A stretch of 64,000 nucleotides of DNA from Hydrangea macrophylla (lineage: Eukaryota; Streptophyta; Magnoliopsida; Cornales; Hydrangeaceae), in contig CM066983.1 in assembly GCA_033977485.1 (NCBI GenBank), positions 67,132,010 through 67,196,009 of the forward strand. The letters run 5' to 3'. Under the pieces are notes generated by a model. The model had not been told where the DNA came from, made no database searches, and saw nothing but the letters and a program-made list of their open reading frames with translations. This document shows, piece after piece, positions 35,192 through 46,577 of this stretch; position 1 is the first letter of the stretch; every line of letters starts with the position of its first letter. The position numbers were made by a program, and so were the translations under genes.

Positions 35192-36368
35192 CAAATTAGC
35201 AGTTATCCCTCCAACAGTCACTTCTCCAATCGGATTAGTTAACAGGTACCAAGTTCTTGGATCAATACACAGGCCCAGTTACCAATCAGCATTGGCAAAG
35301 CCTTCTTCCAGTCAGTAATTAGTCAATGACCCATTTGCTGTTCAGCCCATTCAAACAATAGTAAACAGGCCAGTCCAAACCCCCAGAACAGATTACATAG
35401 TAAAACCCAACCCAGTCCATTTGTTCTGGATTGAGCCACACCAAAGTCATCTTAAAAACCCAGTTGATTTAGTCAAACTTACTTTTCCCTCTGGTTGGCA
35501 TTTCATTCCTAAAAGCCCAGAAAAATCCCTTAGTTACTATAGGGACATCTTGTACTCTACTGAGTCTATTTTTGTCAAATCAGTCAAAGAAAATGCTGAT
35601 AACAAGTCAATTCCAGAAGAAGAAAAGAAAATTTTATACCACAAGTTATACATCAGTAAAATTATCTCTAGCAAAGAATGGGGTTCCCACCCATGCATTC
35701 TTAAGTCACTTCCCAATCAAACTAAATATATTTATTTTGATTATATTGATGCCTGGTTTTACACTTTCCTGTACCAAAATGAGACATTCACCCATTCTTG
35801 GTACGTCAATTTTGATACCAAATTCAAAAGTCAGTTACCCACTTGGTTCCTTCAATGGTGGTCCCGGCATGGCCCCATGCCAGATCTTCTCCCACAAGAT
35901 CTCCAAGATATGGTCAAATACTTCTCCACTAAGTATACAATAAGTGAACACAATACCCAGTTCCCTATTTTCCTAATATTTACAAGTAAATACAAGGTTC
36001 CATGGATTCTGAAATGGCAGTATCAGATTCAGAATAATACTGTCCAGAGACATTATTCTGTTAAATGGTGGGATAAATTTGGTCACCAAAGGATTATTAA
36101 TCAAGTAAATCTCAAATTTCCACCAGTAATCAGCCCTCCGATTCCAATCTCAGGCCCCATGGCTAAGCGTACAATTATCGGTCCCAAAGATAAGTCAAAA
36201 CCCAAAGCTAAGTCAAGCCTCAAGCAGTCTAATGCACAGTTAATGGCCTTGGCCCAGCAGATTATTGCCCAAGTCAGCCAAAATGATCAAGATGATGATA
36301 GTAATAGTTCTGAAGGATCATGCTCGGTTGCACAACCTTTTGATCCTTATTCCAGTTCACAATTCTAG
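35169..36368 (+). pseudogene. Viral second ORF, function unknown
   Basis: It starts at ATG 35169, overlapping the end of the RT ORF in another frame, and runs 400 codons to TAG at 36366-36368. One in-frame TAA (35316-35318) interrupts it. The central part is rich in aromatic residues (for example WFYTFLY, WFLQWWSRHG) and the end is lysine-rich then serine/aspartate-rich. Florendovirus genomes carry a downstream ORF of unknown function in this position, which fits. I recognise no enzymatic motif. Confidence 0.65.
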
Positions 36369-36402
36369 GATGCTCAAGATCCATATGAAGAAAGTCAAGA
36401 AT

Positions 36403-36899
36403 AGGCATCCAATGCCTTGGAGTTAACCATGGTTAATGCAAAAGTTTCCCGGTGAAACTCCCATTAACACCTGGTAAATTCTGAGGTTAAAAAGGACATC
36501 AGTCAAATCAGCCTTTCGGCCACAGTAACAGACAGCTTTATGGATTCCGCGTATTCATACAGTTACAAGACAGACCACTGCTCATCCACAGTCATCCCAT
36601 GTGACACTCCAGCTTTTCAGAAGTCCTTTACAGCTCATTGCCCATTCACGAGCCCAACAGGATCTTTTGAAGGCTATAAATCAACCCCTCATTTATCAGT
36701 TACAGGCAGAGGTTTTTTGAGAAAGTTATCTTTCAAAAGAAATCAATCACAAGATTTTAGAAGAGAGTTTTTGAGTGAACGTGAGATTCTCTTTGAGAAT
36801 AATTCATCTACTCCTCTTATAGATTCTTGTATCCAGTTCATAGTCTGTAAAGCTTGATGTATCATTTAGTATTTGCTCAGTAATACAATCTGTAAGTTT
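36403..36899 (+). repeat. Left arm of a 497-bp viral inverted repeat
   Basis: The viral noncoding/promoter region in plus orientation. It is repeated in reverse complement at 37001-37497, also 497 bp long, with scattered differences concentrated around 36535-36560. A 105-codon frame here has a near-identical twin on the opposite strand (37043-37360) purely because of the inverted repeat. It is not a gene. Confidence 0.95.
36675..36681 (+). promoter_or_regulatory. TATA box of the plus-oriented viral promoter
   Basis: TATAAAT in a pararetroviral noncoding region, followed by the probable transcript start within the next 30-40 bases. It would drive transcription rightwards through the spacer into the opposite arm. 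Confidence 0.6.
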
Positions 36900-37000
36900 C
36901 AGTTATTTCTTGTGTTTACTATCTTCTTTTTAATCTGTGTCTATCTTCTTCACTCTTGTGCTACTCTGATTTTAATGGTATCTGCTTCCCCTCTTGGTAT

Positions 37001-37497
37001 AAACTTACAGATTGTATTACTGAGCAAATACTGAATGATACATCAAGCTTTACAGACTATGAACTGGATACAAGAATCTATAAGAGGAGTAGATGAATTA
37101 TTCTCAAAGAGAATCTCACGTTCACTCAAAAACTCTCTTCTAAAATCTTGTGATTGATTTCTTTTGAAAGATAACTTTCTCAAAAAACCTCTGCCTGTAA
37201 CTGATAAATGAGGGGTTGATTTATAGCCTTCAAAAGATCCTGTTGGGCTCGTGAAAATGGCAATGAGCTGTAAAGGACTTCTGAAAAGCTGGAGTGTCAC
37301 ATGGGATGACTGTGGATGAGCAGTGAACTGTCTTGTAACTATTTGATCACGCGGAATCAAAAAAGTTGTCTGTTACTGTGGCCGAAAGGCTGATTTGACT
37401 GCTGACCTTTTGACCTCAGAATTTACCAGGTGTTAATGGGAGTTTCACCGGGAAACTTTTGCATTAACCATGGTTAATTCCAAGGCATTGGATGCCT
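37001..37497 (-). repeat. Right arm of the viral inverted repeat
   Basis: Reverse complement of 36403-36899. The 101-bp spacer 36900-37000 is unique. Confidence 0.95.
37219..37225 (-). promoter_or_regulatory. TATA box of the minus-oriented viral promoter
   Basis: Read on the minus strand this is TATAAAT in the same context as 36675-36681. It faces that promoter, so the two are convergent. Confidence 0.6.
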
Positions 37498-37754
37498 TCA
37501 ATCCTCCATCATATTGGAGATGTTGGCTTCGGATTCATTATCAAATGGGTAATCATCATTAGGATCACTGTCATAATGAGGTAACCGTTCACCATTGTGA
37601 CTCCTGAGCATATGAAATTCATTGTAGATAACATCTCTTGGTTCTTCGAACTTTGGATACCAAAATTGACCTTCTTCTGACTAGACATTGATATCAGTAA
37701 TTTCTTTACCAATATTATCATAAGAGAAGTGACCATGGTATCTGCAGCTGAGAG
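37498..37754 (-). pseudogene. C-terminal fragment of a viral ORF upstream of the minus-oriented promoter region
   Basis: On the minus strand a frame with one stop (near 37682) carries YHGHFSYDNIG, then GQFWYPKFEEPRDVIYNEFH, and a very acidic end (DSDPNDDYPFDNE). It terminates just before the inverted repeat. It differs from the end of the second ORF on the other segment, so the two promoter copies follow different genes. The overlapping 75-codon frame (37509-37736) is a shadow. Confidence 0.5.
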
Positions 37755-37775
37755 GCCACCCAGTTCCCTATTTAT

Positions 37776-37806
37776 AATGTAATAAATAATTATAATTAAG
37801 TTATAT
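37776..37806 (-). repeat. Right host arm of the inverted duplication flanking the virus
   Basis: Reverse complement of 29308-29338 with one mismatch. See the left arm. Confidence 0.85.
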
Positions 37807-39872
37807 AAACCTAAATATGAATTAACAGAATAAATAAAACATTAATTAAACTTAAAAACGGATTATAAATCCTAAATCAGGATTAACAGACTAATTAAGA
37901 ATATGAAACAACTAATTAATTATCCAAACAGATTATTAAAACTTAATCAAGATTAGAAGGTTAATTAATAATATAAAATAACTAATTATAATCAAATACA
38001 AAGATCCGCGGCTCAAACCCAAATCCGACCCGGTCAAACGGGTTACCCGTTTACACTATATCTCTAAACCAACTTAAAAGATCCGATCCGGCCCATATTA
38101 ATTAATATAACCCGGATCCACTACCCACTTATACACACATAATAACCCATACCCGAACCCATGACCTGACCCAACTTATTTTAAAACCGGTAAACGATAT
38201 AACCCGGACCCTAAACGGGTCGTGTCTTCTCCGGTGAGTTAAGCTTGCCGCCGGCGACACGGGTCTCGCCGGAAAACTTCAAAACCTCATATCTCTCTCA
38301 TCTTTCCATAAAAATTGTTGAAACCAACGGGAAAAGGATCGGTTTGGGACCCTCTATAACATACTAGGAGCTTAGGACCTAGTTCATTCGTTTAGGGCTC
38401 CTACGAATGAATTATTCTTTTCGGTTTTTAAGGGAATAATCCTATGCATGGGCTACCAAACCTACACCAAATGCAAAACTACTCAAGGGGGGGTACTAAG
38501 GGGTCCAAGGGGGTCCTAATGGTGTAGCTTAGTGGCTATTTGGTAAGAGTTGAAAAATCAAGCTCTCAAGCTGGAGCTTCCATGGCGGCCGGAGTGTACA
38601 GAGAGCCTTAGGCTCTGTTTGGTTCATTCAGGGGGCTCGTGTGTGTGTGTGTGTGTGTGTATGTGTGTGTGTGTGAATGTCTAGAGAGTGCTGAGACACT
38701 CCAAGGGGTGTGGAGATTACCTTAGGGGAGTCTCGGGTCTCTCTCTCTCTCCTTTGTCTCTGGCGAAGCTCTCTTCCTCTCTGCGTCTCCTCCTTCTCGG
38801 GTCCTTCTTCCCCTAAAAGTACGTGTGTGGCAATGGTGGAGGGTGATAGAGAGGAAAGTTGTGAGAGATGTGTGTGTGGGGTTCCCTAACTCTCTCTAAC
38901 TCTCGGTTACTCTCCCTCTCTCAACTCTCATATACATAAACACAGCACTTACATACATACACATATATACTTATAGGTACACAGATTTTGCAATCTGTTT
39001 TGAGAGGATATGATGGTGATAGATTTGAGAGGGGTGGGGGAGTGTGCGCCGGCGGTGGAGGGTGTGGGTAATGTCCGGCGGGTAGAGGTTAGGTGTTTGG
39101 GTAGTGTAGTTATCCAATGGATTAAGGTAGGCTTAGGCTAGTACATTCCCATTTTAGGTAAGATTCCTACTTTCCATTTTTGGTATGGTTGAGCCGTCGC
39201 TAGGAATACGTGCTACACTGTCCAATTAAATACTAATTTTATGGGTAAACGTGCAATAGTCAGTCCGGGTCCGTAACTTGCAGTCTAAGAAATAATAATT
39301 AAATGTGCATTTATATATAACCAGTTTTCTGGCTACTTAAAAATCGAGACACTGAAAATACGAACAAAAATGCAGGGACAGATTTTATTAACGGAATTTT
39401 ACGGGTATTACAACTCCATTATCTAAAATTGTTCTTGATTCTCTTTTATCTTTTAGGAGGACTACTACTTTTGCATTGTTTTTGTATCTTCCATTGTTTT
39501 GGCTACCAATTCTCAGATTCTATTGGGATGTATAATGATTTTATGAGCATTCTTTTAAAGTCTTTGATATGGTTAGCAGTCAGTTTTGGGGACTTCCAAA
39601 TTCCTTCTTCTAATGTAAGTTACTTCATCTCCTTCCATCTAGCTTGCTTCCCCATTTATGCCTCACTACTTCTGTTGATATAGTTTTGGGGGCCCTAAAT
39701 CTTTGCCCTGGAAGTTCTGATTTGTAATACGCTGATATTTTCTTTTTTGTTTTTACTTTTTCCTCTTACAAGCATCAAGAAAGTCTACTCCACGAAGAGC
39801 ATGGATATGCTGATGATTTGCCAATTTCTGTCTTAAGAAATAAATGCAAGTGAAGAAAATAGAACACATTGG

Positions 39873-40371
39873 CAGTAATGTACGCTCTCCTCTGTTGTGT
39901 ATTTATATCTCCTGCATGATTTTCATACAATGTTTTCACGTATGTGTTTGGCAGTGTTTATTTTCTTTCTGTGGCTTGTAATGTTTATTTCAATTGAGGG
40001 GGGAAAATGATATATCTATATAAGCCTTTAGTAGATAAACAAACCAAAATTTGATTTGAATGTTAAATTTTTTGAGGTGTAATTCGCATTAGTTTATTGA
40101 CTCAAAACTTTGGTTTTGAGTCAGTAATGTACGCTCTCCTCTGTTGTGTATTTATATCTCCTGCATGATTTTCATACAATGTTTTCACGTATGTGTTTGG
40201 CAGTGTTTATTTTCTTTCTGTGGCTTGTAATGTTTATTTCAATTGAGGGGGGAAAATGATATATCTATATAAGCCTTTAGTAGATAAACAAACCAAAATT
40301 TGATTTGAATGTTAAATTTTTTGAGGTGTAATTCGCATTAGTTTATTGACTCAAAACTTCACCATATTCTC
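39873..40371. repeat. Identical 240-bp direct duplication in the inner CACTA
   Basis: The segment cagtaatgtacgctctcc ... gactcaaaactt at 39873-40112 recurs at 40132-40371. I found no difference on reading both copies. About 19 bp separate them, with a small palindrome, ctcaaaactttggttttgag, at the junction. Noncoding. Confidence 0.9.
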
Positions 40372-40591
40372 ATGTTTTACATATTTTAGCAATAAGCTTT
40401 GGGAGATCATTCAGTTTTTTTTTTTTTTTTTTTTTAATTTTGTAGTTCAATTCCAAATTCCAATGTTGGATCTCAGTGACAATCTGTGGAAGGTAAGTTT
40501 TGATAATTTGAGTACATGTTTGGTTTGGATTTTTGTATCACCGTTGTATGCGAATATGTGTTCATCCGTTTGTTTGCAAATATCTACATAG

Positions 40592-40719
40592 GTGAAAGAT
40601 GAGAAATGGAATGCGATTGTAGGTATACTTTTGGGTGCTCCAGGCAGTGGCAAGTGCACCTTTGTGACCACGTCATGGGATCCTCGATCTTTCAGATCTT
40701 GGGTTTGCAAATTTGCCAG
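40592..40719 (+). pseudogene. Fragment encoding a P-loop motif in the inner CACTA
   Basis: A short frame translates to EKWNAIVGILLGAPGSGKC, containing a Walker A-like GxPGSGK. It ends in gene-poor sequence without the rest of an ATPase. It could be a captured exon of a nucleotide-binding protein. Family unknown. Confidence 0.35.
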
Positions 40720-42289
40720 GTCAATATCTCTTCTAATGTTTGGTGATTGTTTCATTGGGCTAGTAACTATCATTATATTTAAATAAATTCATTCATTAAA
40801 ACACGAAAAAAATAATAATAATAATAAATAAATAAAAAACACATTGTTGTTTGGTTATTGACTAGTTCTACATAATTGTTGGGTCTTTTGATACAAAATT
40901 GGATTGGATCAAACTAAGTTTTAGGTTCATCTTAACATAATTGTGTATGTGTTTACATGTTTTTGTTTGGGTAGCTATATGGGGTGAGGGTACAATTGCT
41001 GATGTGTTCTGTGTTTTTTTTTTTTGTGATGAAATTGTCTTTTGTTTGTGCTCTCTAGCGAGAAATTATATAAATGGGCTCTACTTCTATGCTAATTGTT
41101 GGACTTGGGGTCAGTGTCGATTGGCTTTAGTTGTTTGGGTTCATGTTTGTCTTATTTACAATGGTACTTTTATTCTTTGTATTGCTCTGTTTATAAAGCC
41201 ATTTTCTATTCAAAAAAAGGTATTAGATTGATCGCTACACTTTCTTGAAATGAATCTCTTATTTTCTCGTTGCTATCATGTATGCATACTAAATGTAGAT
41301 CCCATGAAGATTTCATTTTACTTGTAAATTTTTTTCCCAAACACTACCATTGACTTCACATAGCAAACAACCCGTGCATAGCACATCATGGGTAATCGAC
41401 TAGGTATTATAGTGGGAAATAAAATTACACATTGGATAAATATATTTTTTTCATTTAGAATCACAATTCGTTTATTCAACATTCAACATGCAATTAACTC
41501 GTGTGAGGAGGCTTTAGTAATACCATTGCTACCATAGGGAAGAAGTTTGGTAAAGCTAGAGGTTATAGAGCAATTACTGCATCGCAACAAGGTCGAGCGT
41601 ACATATAGGAGGTTACAAAGGAGATTGGGCACGATGACCTACCCCCCAACCCACCCACGATGACATATAGGAGCAATTCCTGCATCGCAACAAGGCCGGA
41701 CGTAAATATAGCTTTAGTTATATGTAGGATTTACATGTAACAACCTGCATTTCATATTTAATTAATGTTCATGATGTTATCTCAAATTTGCAATTCTCAT
41801 GTGTTAAAATCATGTGACTTGTTTTAATTCATATTGAAATTCTTATTGGGGTCAAACTGCAATTTTACAAAATTAGTGATACCTGTGTTAGATTTCAAAG
41901 TCTGTATTTCAAAACGGTACAAATATTTTCTTTTAATTCAAACTGTATTTTTATAAAACTAGAAAACCATTTCTTACGTTAAAATGAACTTTCTGTATTT
42001 TTGTGGTGAACACCGCGCCGCGAAAATACCAGTTTACTTTCAAAACTGTCTGCGCCGCGTTGAACTTCCACAGATTTTGGAAGTGACGTAAAGTGTAATT
42101 GGACATTTGCTCTATTTTCCAATTATGGAAAGTAATCATTTGATAGGGCTTTGTTTGGTTTTGCTTATTTGTTGTGTATTAGTTGTGCCCATAAGTTGGA
42201 TTTCCCAAACAACTTCAAGTTAGCCCATATACACCTACTTGGCCTTTGGCTTAATCTGAGAGTTATATAAACTCTATACATATGTATAT

Positions 42290-42294
<5 letters not shown>

Positions 42295-42347
<53 letters not shown>
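42295..42347. repeat. (CA)n microsatellite
   Basis: About 52 bases of uninterrupted ca dinucleotides. Confidence 0.95.
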
Positions 42348-43569
42348 CTCTGAGTTTGTAGTGTATTTAGTAATTAAGAAAAGAATTTAATTTGTTGAGT
42401 ATTGGTCATGGTTCTTGGAGCCCAAGTTCTCCACTTAACCTTCTACATATACAACACTCACACACTTAGGCTCTCATTCTACTCATTGTTTACAAACATA
42501 GAGAGAGTTTCAGAGGGAGTTTAGAAGAGAACTTTTAGGGAATTTTTCTGGAGAGAGAAAGCTCCACAAACTCCATAGCCAAAGCTTGGGTTTGGATTCT
42601 TATTTTGCTATCCTTTCTCAACACACTTTCAATCTCTTATCACAGTGAGTATTCTAACACCTAGAATGTAATTTATATTGTATTTACTGTTTTGTGTAGC
42701 TTAATTTGTAATCACCATTTATGAATTTACGTTGAAGTTCCATGGCTTGAAAAATCATAACTTTTCAAACTTAACCAAAATTCGTTTTTTGAGATAGAAA
42801 TGAAAGATTATACATCCCATATGCCATGTTTAAAGCTTTATAGCTTAATTTGTTCATAGGAGAAAGTATATAAGAAATTAAGTTTTGTCATCTTGTAATC
42901 TTTCATAAAATTCTAAAGTTATAGATTGATTCATGTAAAATTGATTGTAGATTCATAATTCTTGCGAAAAACCGAAGAGATTCATATATTATAAGGCATG
43001 GTAACTTACGGATTCAAAAATGGTCAAAAGACCCCCTGATTTCTGAAACAGGGGAGTTTCAACGAAGAAGATGAAGCCACTGCAAGAACTCTCGCGCGCG
43101 AACCGTGTGGTTTCAGGCAGACAGAAAAGGTTTAAAAAAGAAAAAGGAAAATTTAGGCAGATCGCGCGAGCAACCCGCGTGCGCAATCTTCCTGTATTCT
43201 GGTAGAAAGAAAAGTTTTTATAATAAAACGGAAAATGGGCATATCGCGCGAGCGACCTTCGCGCCAGCGGCCCGCGCACGCGACTTTGGACAGTTTCTGA
43301 TTTTTGCTTATTTTATGTTAAGGAACAGTTTGGGTGATGTTTCATGGACTTTTAAAGCTCTGTTTGGGAAATTTACTAAAAGAGAATCCTATTTGGGTAT
43401 GTTTGGACGATTAGAACGTTGTATTACGACCTATCAATCCCCGTACGCACGTCGTTTATATAATTCAGTGATTTGTCTCATGTTTTAAAGTTTCATGACA
43501 TACATGTGAAGTCAGTTGTACATGCATGGTGAGTGTGAATGTTGGTCAGTATGGAAAAGAGTAATGGTC

Positions 43570-43950
43570 AGTGCGGTATAGTGAGTGCGGTTGAGATTGT
43601 GTTGTGGACACTCCCTGGTAAGTGAGTACCAAAGTGTGTTGTGATTGAGATTGCGGCGAGGGTGTCTTTGAAATGCGACGGTGGCAAAACTGGACACTCC
43701 CTGACGACCATGGTAGTGTCAAAGTGTGTGAAGCCGAACTTGGACATTCCCTGGCACCTATGGTAGTGCTAAAGTGTGGCCTACGGACACTCCCTGGTAC
43801 CCGAGTCTGGATACTGCGTGAGGTTACCTCCGGTATTTGCGAGGCAGATTAGGTACTAAAGTGTGAAGCATTGGACATTCCCTGGTACCCTGGACCAAAG
43901 TGTGAGGCAAATTGGACACTCCCTGGCACCCCTATGCTAAAGTGTGGCTA
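43570..43950. repeat. Tandem repeat in Tekay-like LTR copy 3
   Basis: The motif GGACACTCCCTGGTACCC followed by a short variable part and aaagtgtg recurs six or more times with spacers of 30-70 bp. It lies about 660-1040 bp from the LTR 5' end. Confidence 0.85.
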
Positions 43951-44839
43951 TCGGAGGATTTCAAAGATACTGGTGTGAGAAAGTTGGGTTATTGGGTTTT
44001 GTCGAGAGAAAAGAGTCTGTAAGATGAGATGGTGCATTGTTCTCATACACGGTCACATATATGAATTATATATTTCATATGATATTGTGGTTATTTTCTA
44101 AAATGAATCCCCCCTACTTTAATATAAACTTGTTGAATTAAATGGGAATTGGAAAATGGTAAATGAGTATGTGTTTCATTCAAAGTTATGTTTTTAATAA
44201 TCACCAGCTTCTTGAAGCTGACGGCGTTGATGCGCCCTGGACATTCATGTCCAGGCTTTTCAGGTTTTAATCAAGCAGAACATTATGATTATGAAAACTA
44301 AGAACGACTGCTTTGGAAGATAGAACTGTTATCAATATCCTACGCTTTAATTTATGAACTGTTTTGTAATAAGGATGACTGTAATAGACGATAGATATTG
44401 TTTTGTCTTAAGGCGGCTTGTGCCTTAGTTGACCCCGTATTGTAATATGTAATAAGTTAGAAAATATTTGTAAGTCTTGATTGCTTTACTCTTATCACGG
44501 TTTTATGTTGTTCGACGTTTGGAACGGAATCGATCCTTCAAACTGTCGTGACCTATGGGTCCATAAAGAAAATTAAACGCTTTCCATATTTAAGCTACGT
44601 CGGGGCGTGACATTGCATGTTTTTATTTTTTGTTAAGGACTTTATTTTGGATGATACGTTTTAGTTTTTTTATTATGTTTCATGTATACACTATATGTTA
44701 GATTGTTATAGTTTTTTTTTTAATTTTAATTTCTATTGGAGACTTAAATATTAATTGATACGTGTAGCTGTGATTCTAGGTACTATTTGTGATATATGTG
44801 CTTTTGCTATTTTTCTATTGTTGCTTTGATGCTACTAAA

Positions 44840-45225
44840 TTTTTTTTTGCCTTAAAAAAATATCTGGCACTTCAAAACCGTTCCAAAACAGTGCCAAAAC
44901 CATGCCAAATTGAATATTTTTTTTTCAATTCAAGACCAAACTAGCATGGTTATTAACAGTGCCAAAAGCGTGCCAAAATTGTGACACGTGCCGTGCACAA
45001 AATTGGCCATGTGTCACCAACACTTTTGAAAATCTGGCTCTGTTTTAAACAGGGCCAAATAAGCGTGCCATATTCCCCAATGTGGCATGCTTTGACCAAA
45101 TTCTGGCACGGCTTTAAATCGTGCCAAAAAATTTGGCTCCCCGATATTTGGCACGGTTTAAAACCGTGCCAGATTGGATCTGGCACTATTTAAAACAGTG
45201 ACAGTTTGCAGTTTTTGGTGTAGTG
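44840..45225. repeat. Right subterminal region of the inner CACTA
   Basis: At least ten copies of tggcac(g)gtttta / aaaccgtgcca in both orientations, mirroring the left end at 22150-22320. In CACTA elements such arrays bind the TnpA-type protein. Confidence 0.85.
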
Positions 45226-45228
45226 GTT

Positions 45229-46500
45229 ATTTGCCATGAAAATATTGTCGCACTTGAATTTTGAATGGACATTTGTGACTAAAATTTGTGTCGCAAGCAA
45301 TATCCATAATTGGTGATGAATACTTTCAGTGACCAATTTTAGTATTGTGGCAACAAATCCATTGCAGATTTCTCGAATTTAATCAATTGTCTCCTGTTTC
45401 AATGGTTGCTATACATAATAATCAATAACATACCAACTACAAATATCCTATTAAGCCAACAACTATCAAACATAAGAACTAATAACACATCAACCACAAA
45501 ATATTTAATAAGCCCAACAAAAGCTAGCATTCATTAACATTAACAATCAGCAAAAAAGTTGTTTCCAAACAAGTAGAATGCATCATATTTACAACCCAAA
45601 AACACATCAAACAGGTCATATTAACAATTTGTTTCAAGAGCAAAATAGCAAAGGATCATAAGAACGGTCCCATCAAAAGAAAATATCAAAAAATCATAAG
45701 TATATGGTCCGATCAGTAGCATGACACAGCTTGGACAAATCTGCAAAAAAAAACAAAAAAACATAACCAGCATTAGTTTTTTTTTTCTTCAGAAAAAGGT
45801 AAATATAAGCATTAGTTTATAATGACACAATAATAAAAAAAATCGTAATAAGAATAACATATGCTACATATTCCTACGATATTTTTGCTTCTACACCTGT
45901 GCATAATAATTTGAATTTGAATTGGAATTGGGACATTTTTTTTTCCGTTTTAGTTTCTTCCCCCAACTTTTTCTAAGGAGTGACTAGATGCTTGTGTTAG
46001 TGTATGTCATCTTCGATTAAAAATGGCAATTAAGGCCCCTAGGAGGCCTAACCTATAGCACCTTGATCAAAAAATTAATGAAAACACACCAACAACATGA
46101 GCAACCCAAGGAGAGAGAAGATGATTCTGAATCCAAGCTTGAAATCAATGTGATCACGGATATAGCACAACAATACTCTAAATTTCCAATAGATTTGAAC
46201 CTAGTTATAGTGAAGGAAACCTAAAAAATTGTCGATAACCTATGAAATATCCGTAGATACTCATTTTAAAAACCTAAAAACTTGATTACATCTACATTTT
46301 ATTTTCTAGGCTTTTGCATAACTTTGGGACTTATCCCATTTGATTAATTCTTCTTCTCATAACTTTTGTCAATTAGTGACTAGTTTTCATAATGATTTTT
46401 TTGGAAACAAAGTTAGATGATAATGCATTTAGTTTCTAAAATGGGATATTAATCACTATGCATCATTTTGATGCACAGTTAATCAATGTAACTTCTAGAT
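45229..46500. mobile_element. Outer CACTA, resumed noncoding part
   Basis: Immediately after the target duplication GTT the sequence again shows gtcgcac and gtgtcgcaag motifs like those before 22130. This shows that the inner element is nested in the outer one. 45400-46500 is AT-rich and holds no gene I can support. Confidence 0.6.
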
Positions 46501-46577
46501 ATATAAGTTCTTACCACGATGGAAGATCGCCCCCTATTTAAGATACAAGTATGGTCTGTAGCTGAGCTTCCATTTGA

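Larger units (their letters stand above)
29339..37775. mobile_element. Endogenous caulimovirid (florendovirus-like), two opposed segments
   Basis: An 8.4-kb viral block is inserted in an LTR. The minus strand carries movement protein and coat protein sequence (32570 down to 29356) and, further right, a C-terminal fragment plus promoter region (37754-37001). The plus strand carries protease, reverse transcriptase, RNase H (32729-35191), a second ORF (35169-36368) and its promoter region (36403-36899). The two promoter regions are inverted copies. Caulimovirids do not need to integrate; such copies arise by end joining. The overlapping second ORF and the RT motifs suggest the florendovirus group, some of which are reported to look bipartite. 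Several stops and a frameshift make it defective. Confidence 0.85.
27091..39412 (+). mobile_element. Tekay-like gypsy solo LTR (copy 2), split by an endogenous pararetrovirus
   Basis: Starts TGTCACGCCCCAGAG at 27091 and ends GGGTATTACA at 39412. ACTCC lies on both sides (27086-27090 and 39413-39417), a perfect 5-bp target duplication. The viral block 29339-37775 sits inside, leaving about 3.9 kb of LTR, longer than the other copies. No gypsy gag-pol is present between the ends, so it is a solo LTR and not a full element. The right part holds a (gt)n tract (38638-38674) and a ct-rich stretch. Confidence 0.8.
41736..44612 (-). mobile_element. Tekay-like gypsy solo LTR (copy 3)
   Basis: On the minus strand it starts TGTCACGCCCCGACGTAG at 44612 and ends GTTGTTACA at 41736. 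The flanking 5-mers are ttaca (41731-41735) and ttgca (44613-44617), a duplication with one change. Length 2,877 bp, no coding domains. It contains a (ca)n tract at 42295-42347, CpG-rich tcgcgcgagc motifs at 43090-43290 and a tandem repeat at 43570-43950. Confidence 0.75.
22131..45225. mobile_element. Inner CACTA element, expanded to 23 kb by nested insertions
   Basis: Left end CACTACACCAAAAA; right end TTTTTGGTGTAGTG is its exact reverse complement. Both sides carry GTT (22128-22130 and 45226-45228), the 3-bp target duplication typical of CACTA elements. Both ends are packed with TGGCACGGTTTTAA-type subterminal repeats in alternating orientation (22150-22320 and 44866-45205). Removing a copia-type solo LTR and two Tekay-like LTRs (one with the virus) leaves about 6.6 kb. 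No recognisable transposase remains, but several exon-like fragments do, so it seems nonautonomous with captured sequence. Confidence 0.9.

Noticed and set aside
36540..37360. Two nearly identical 105-codon open frames on opposite strands
   Set aside because: They are the same stretch of a viral noncoding inverted repeat read from both arms. It contains a TATA box and has no family resemblance.
29318..37796. Terminal inverted repeats of a DNA transposon carrying the viral genes
   Set aside because: The inverted sequence belongs to the AT-rich LTR flank and carries no transposon terminus motif or target duplication. Break repair explains it better.
27091..39412. A complete gypsy element with LTRs at both ends
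   Set aside because: No gag-pol of gypsy type lies between the ends. The only coding sequence is the caulimovirid, and the left and right parts are not copies of each other. The target duplication fits a single split LTR.
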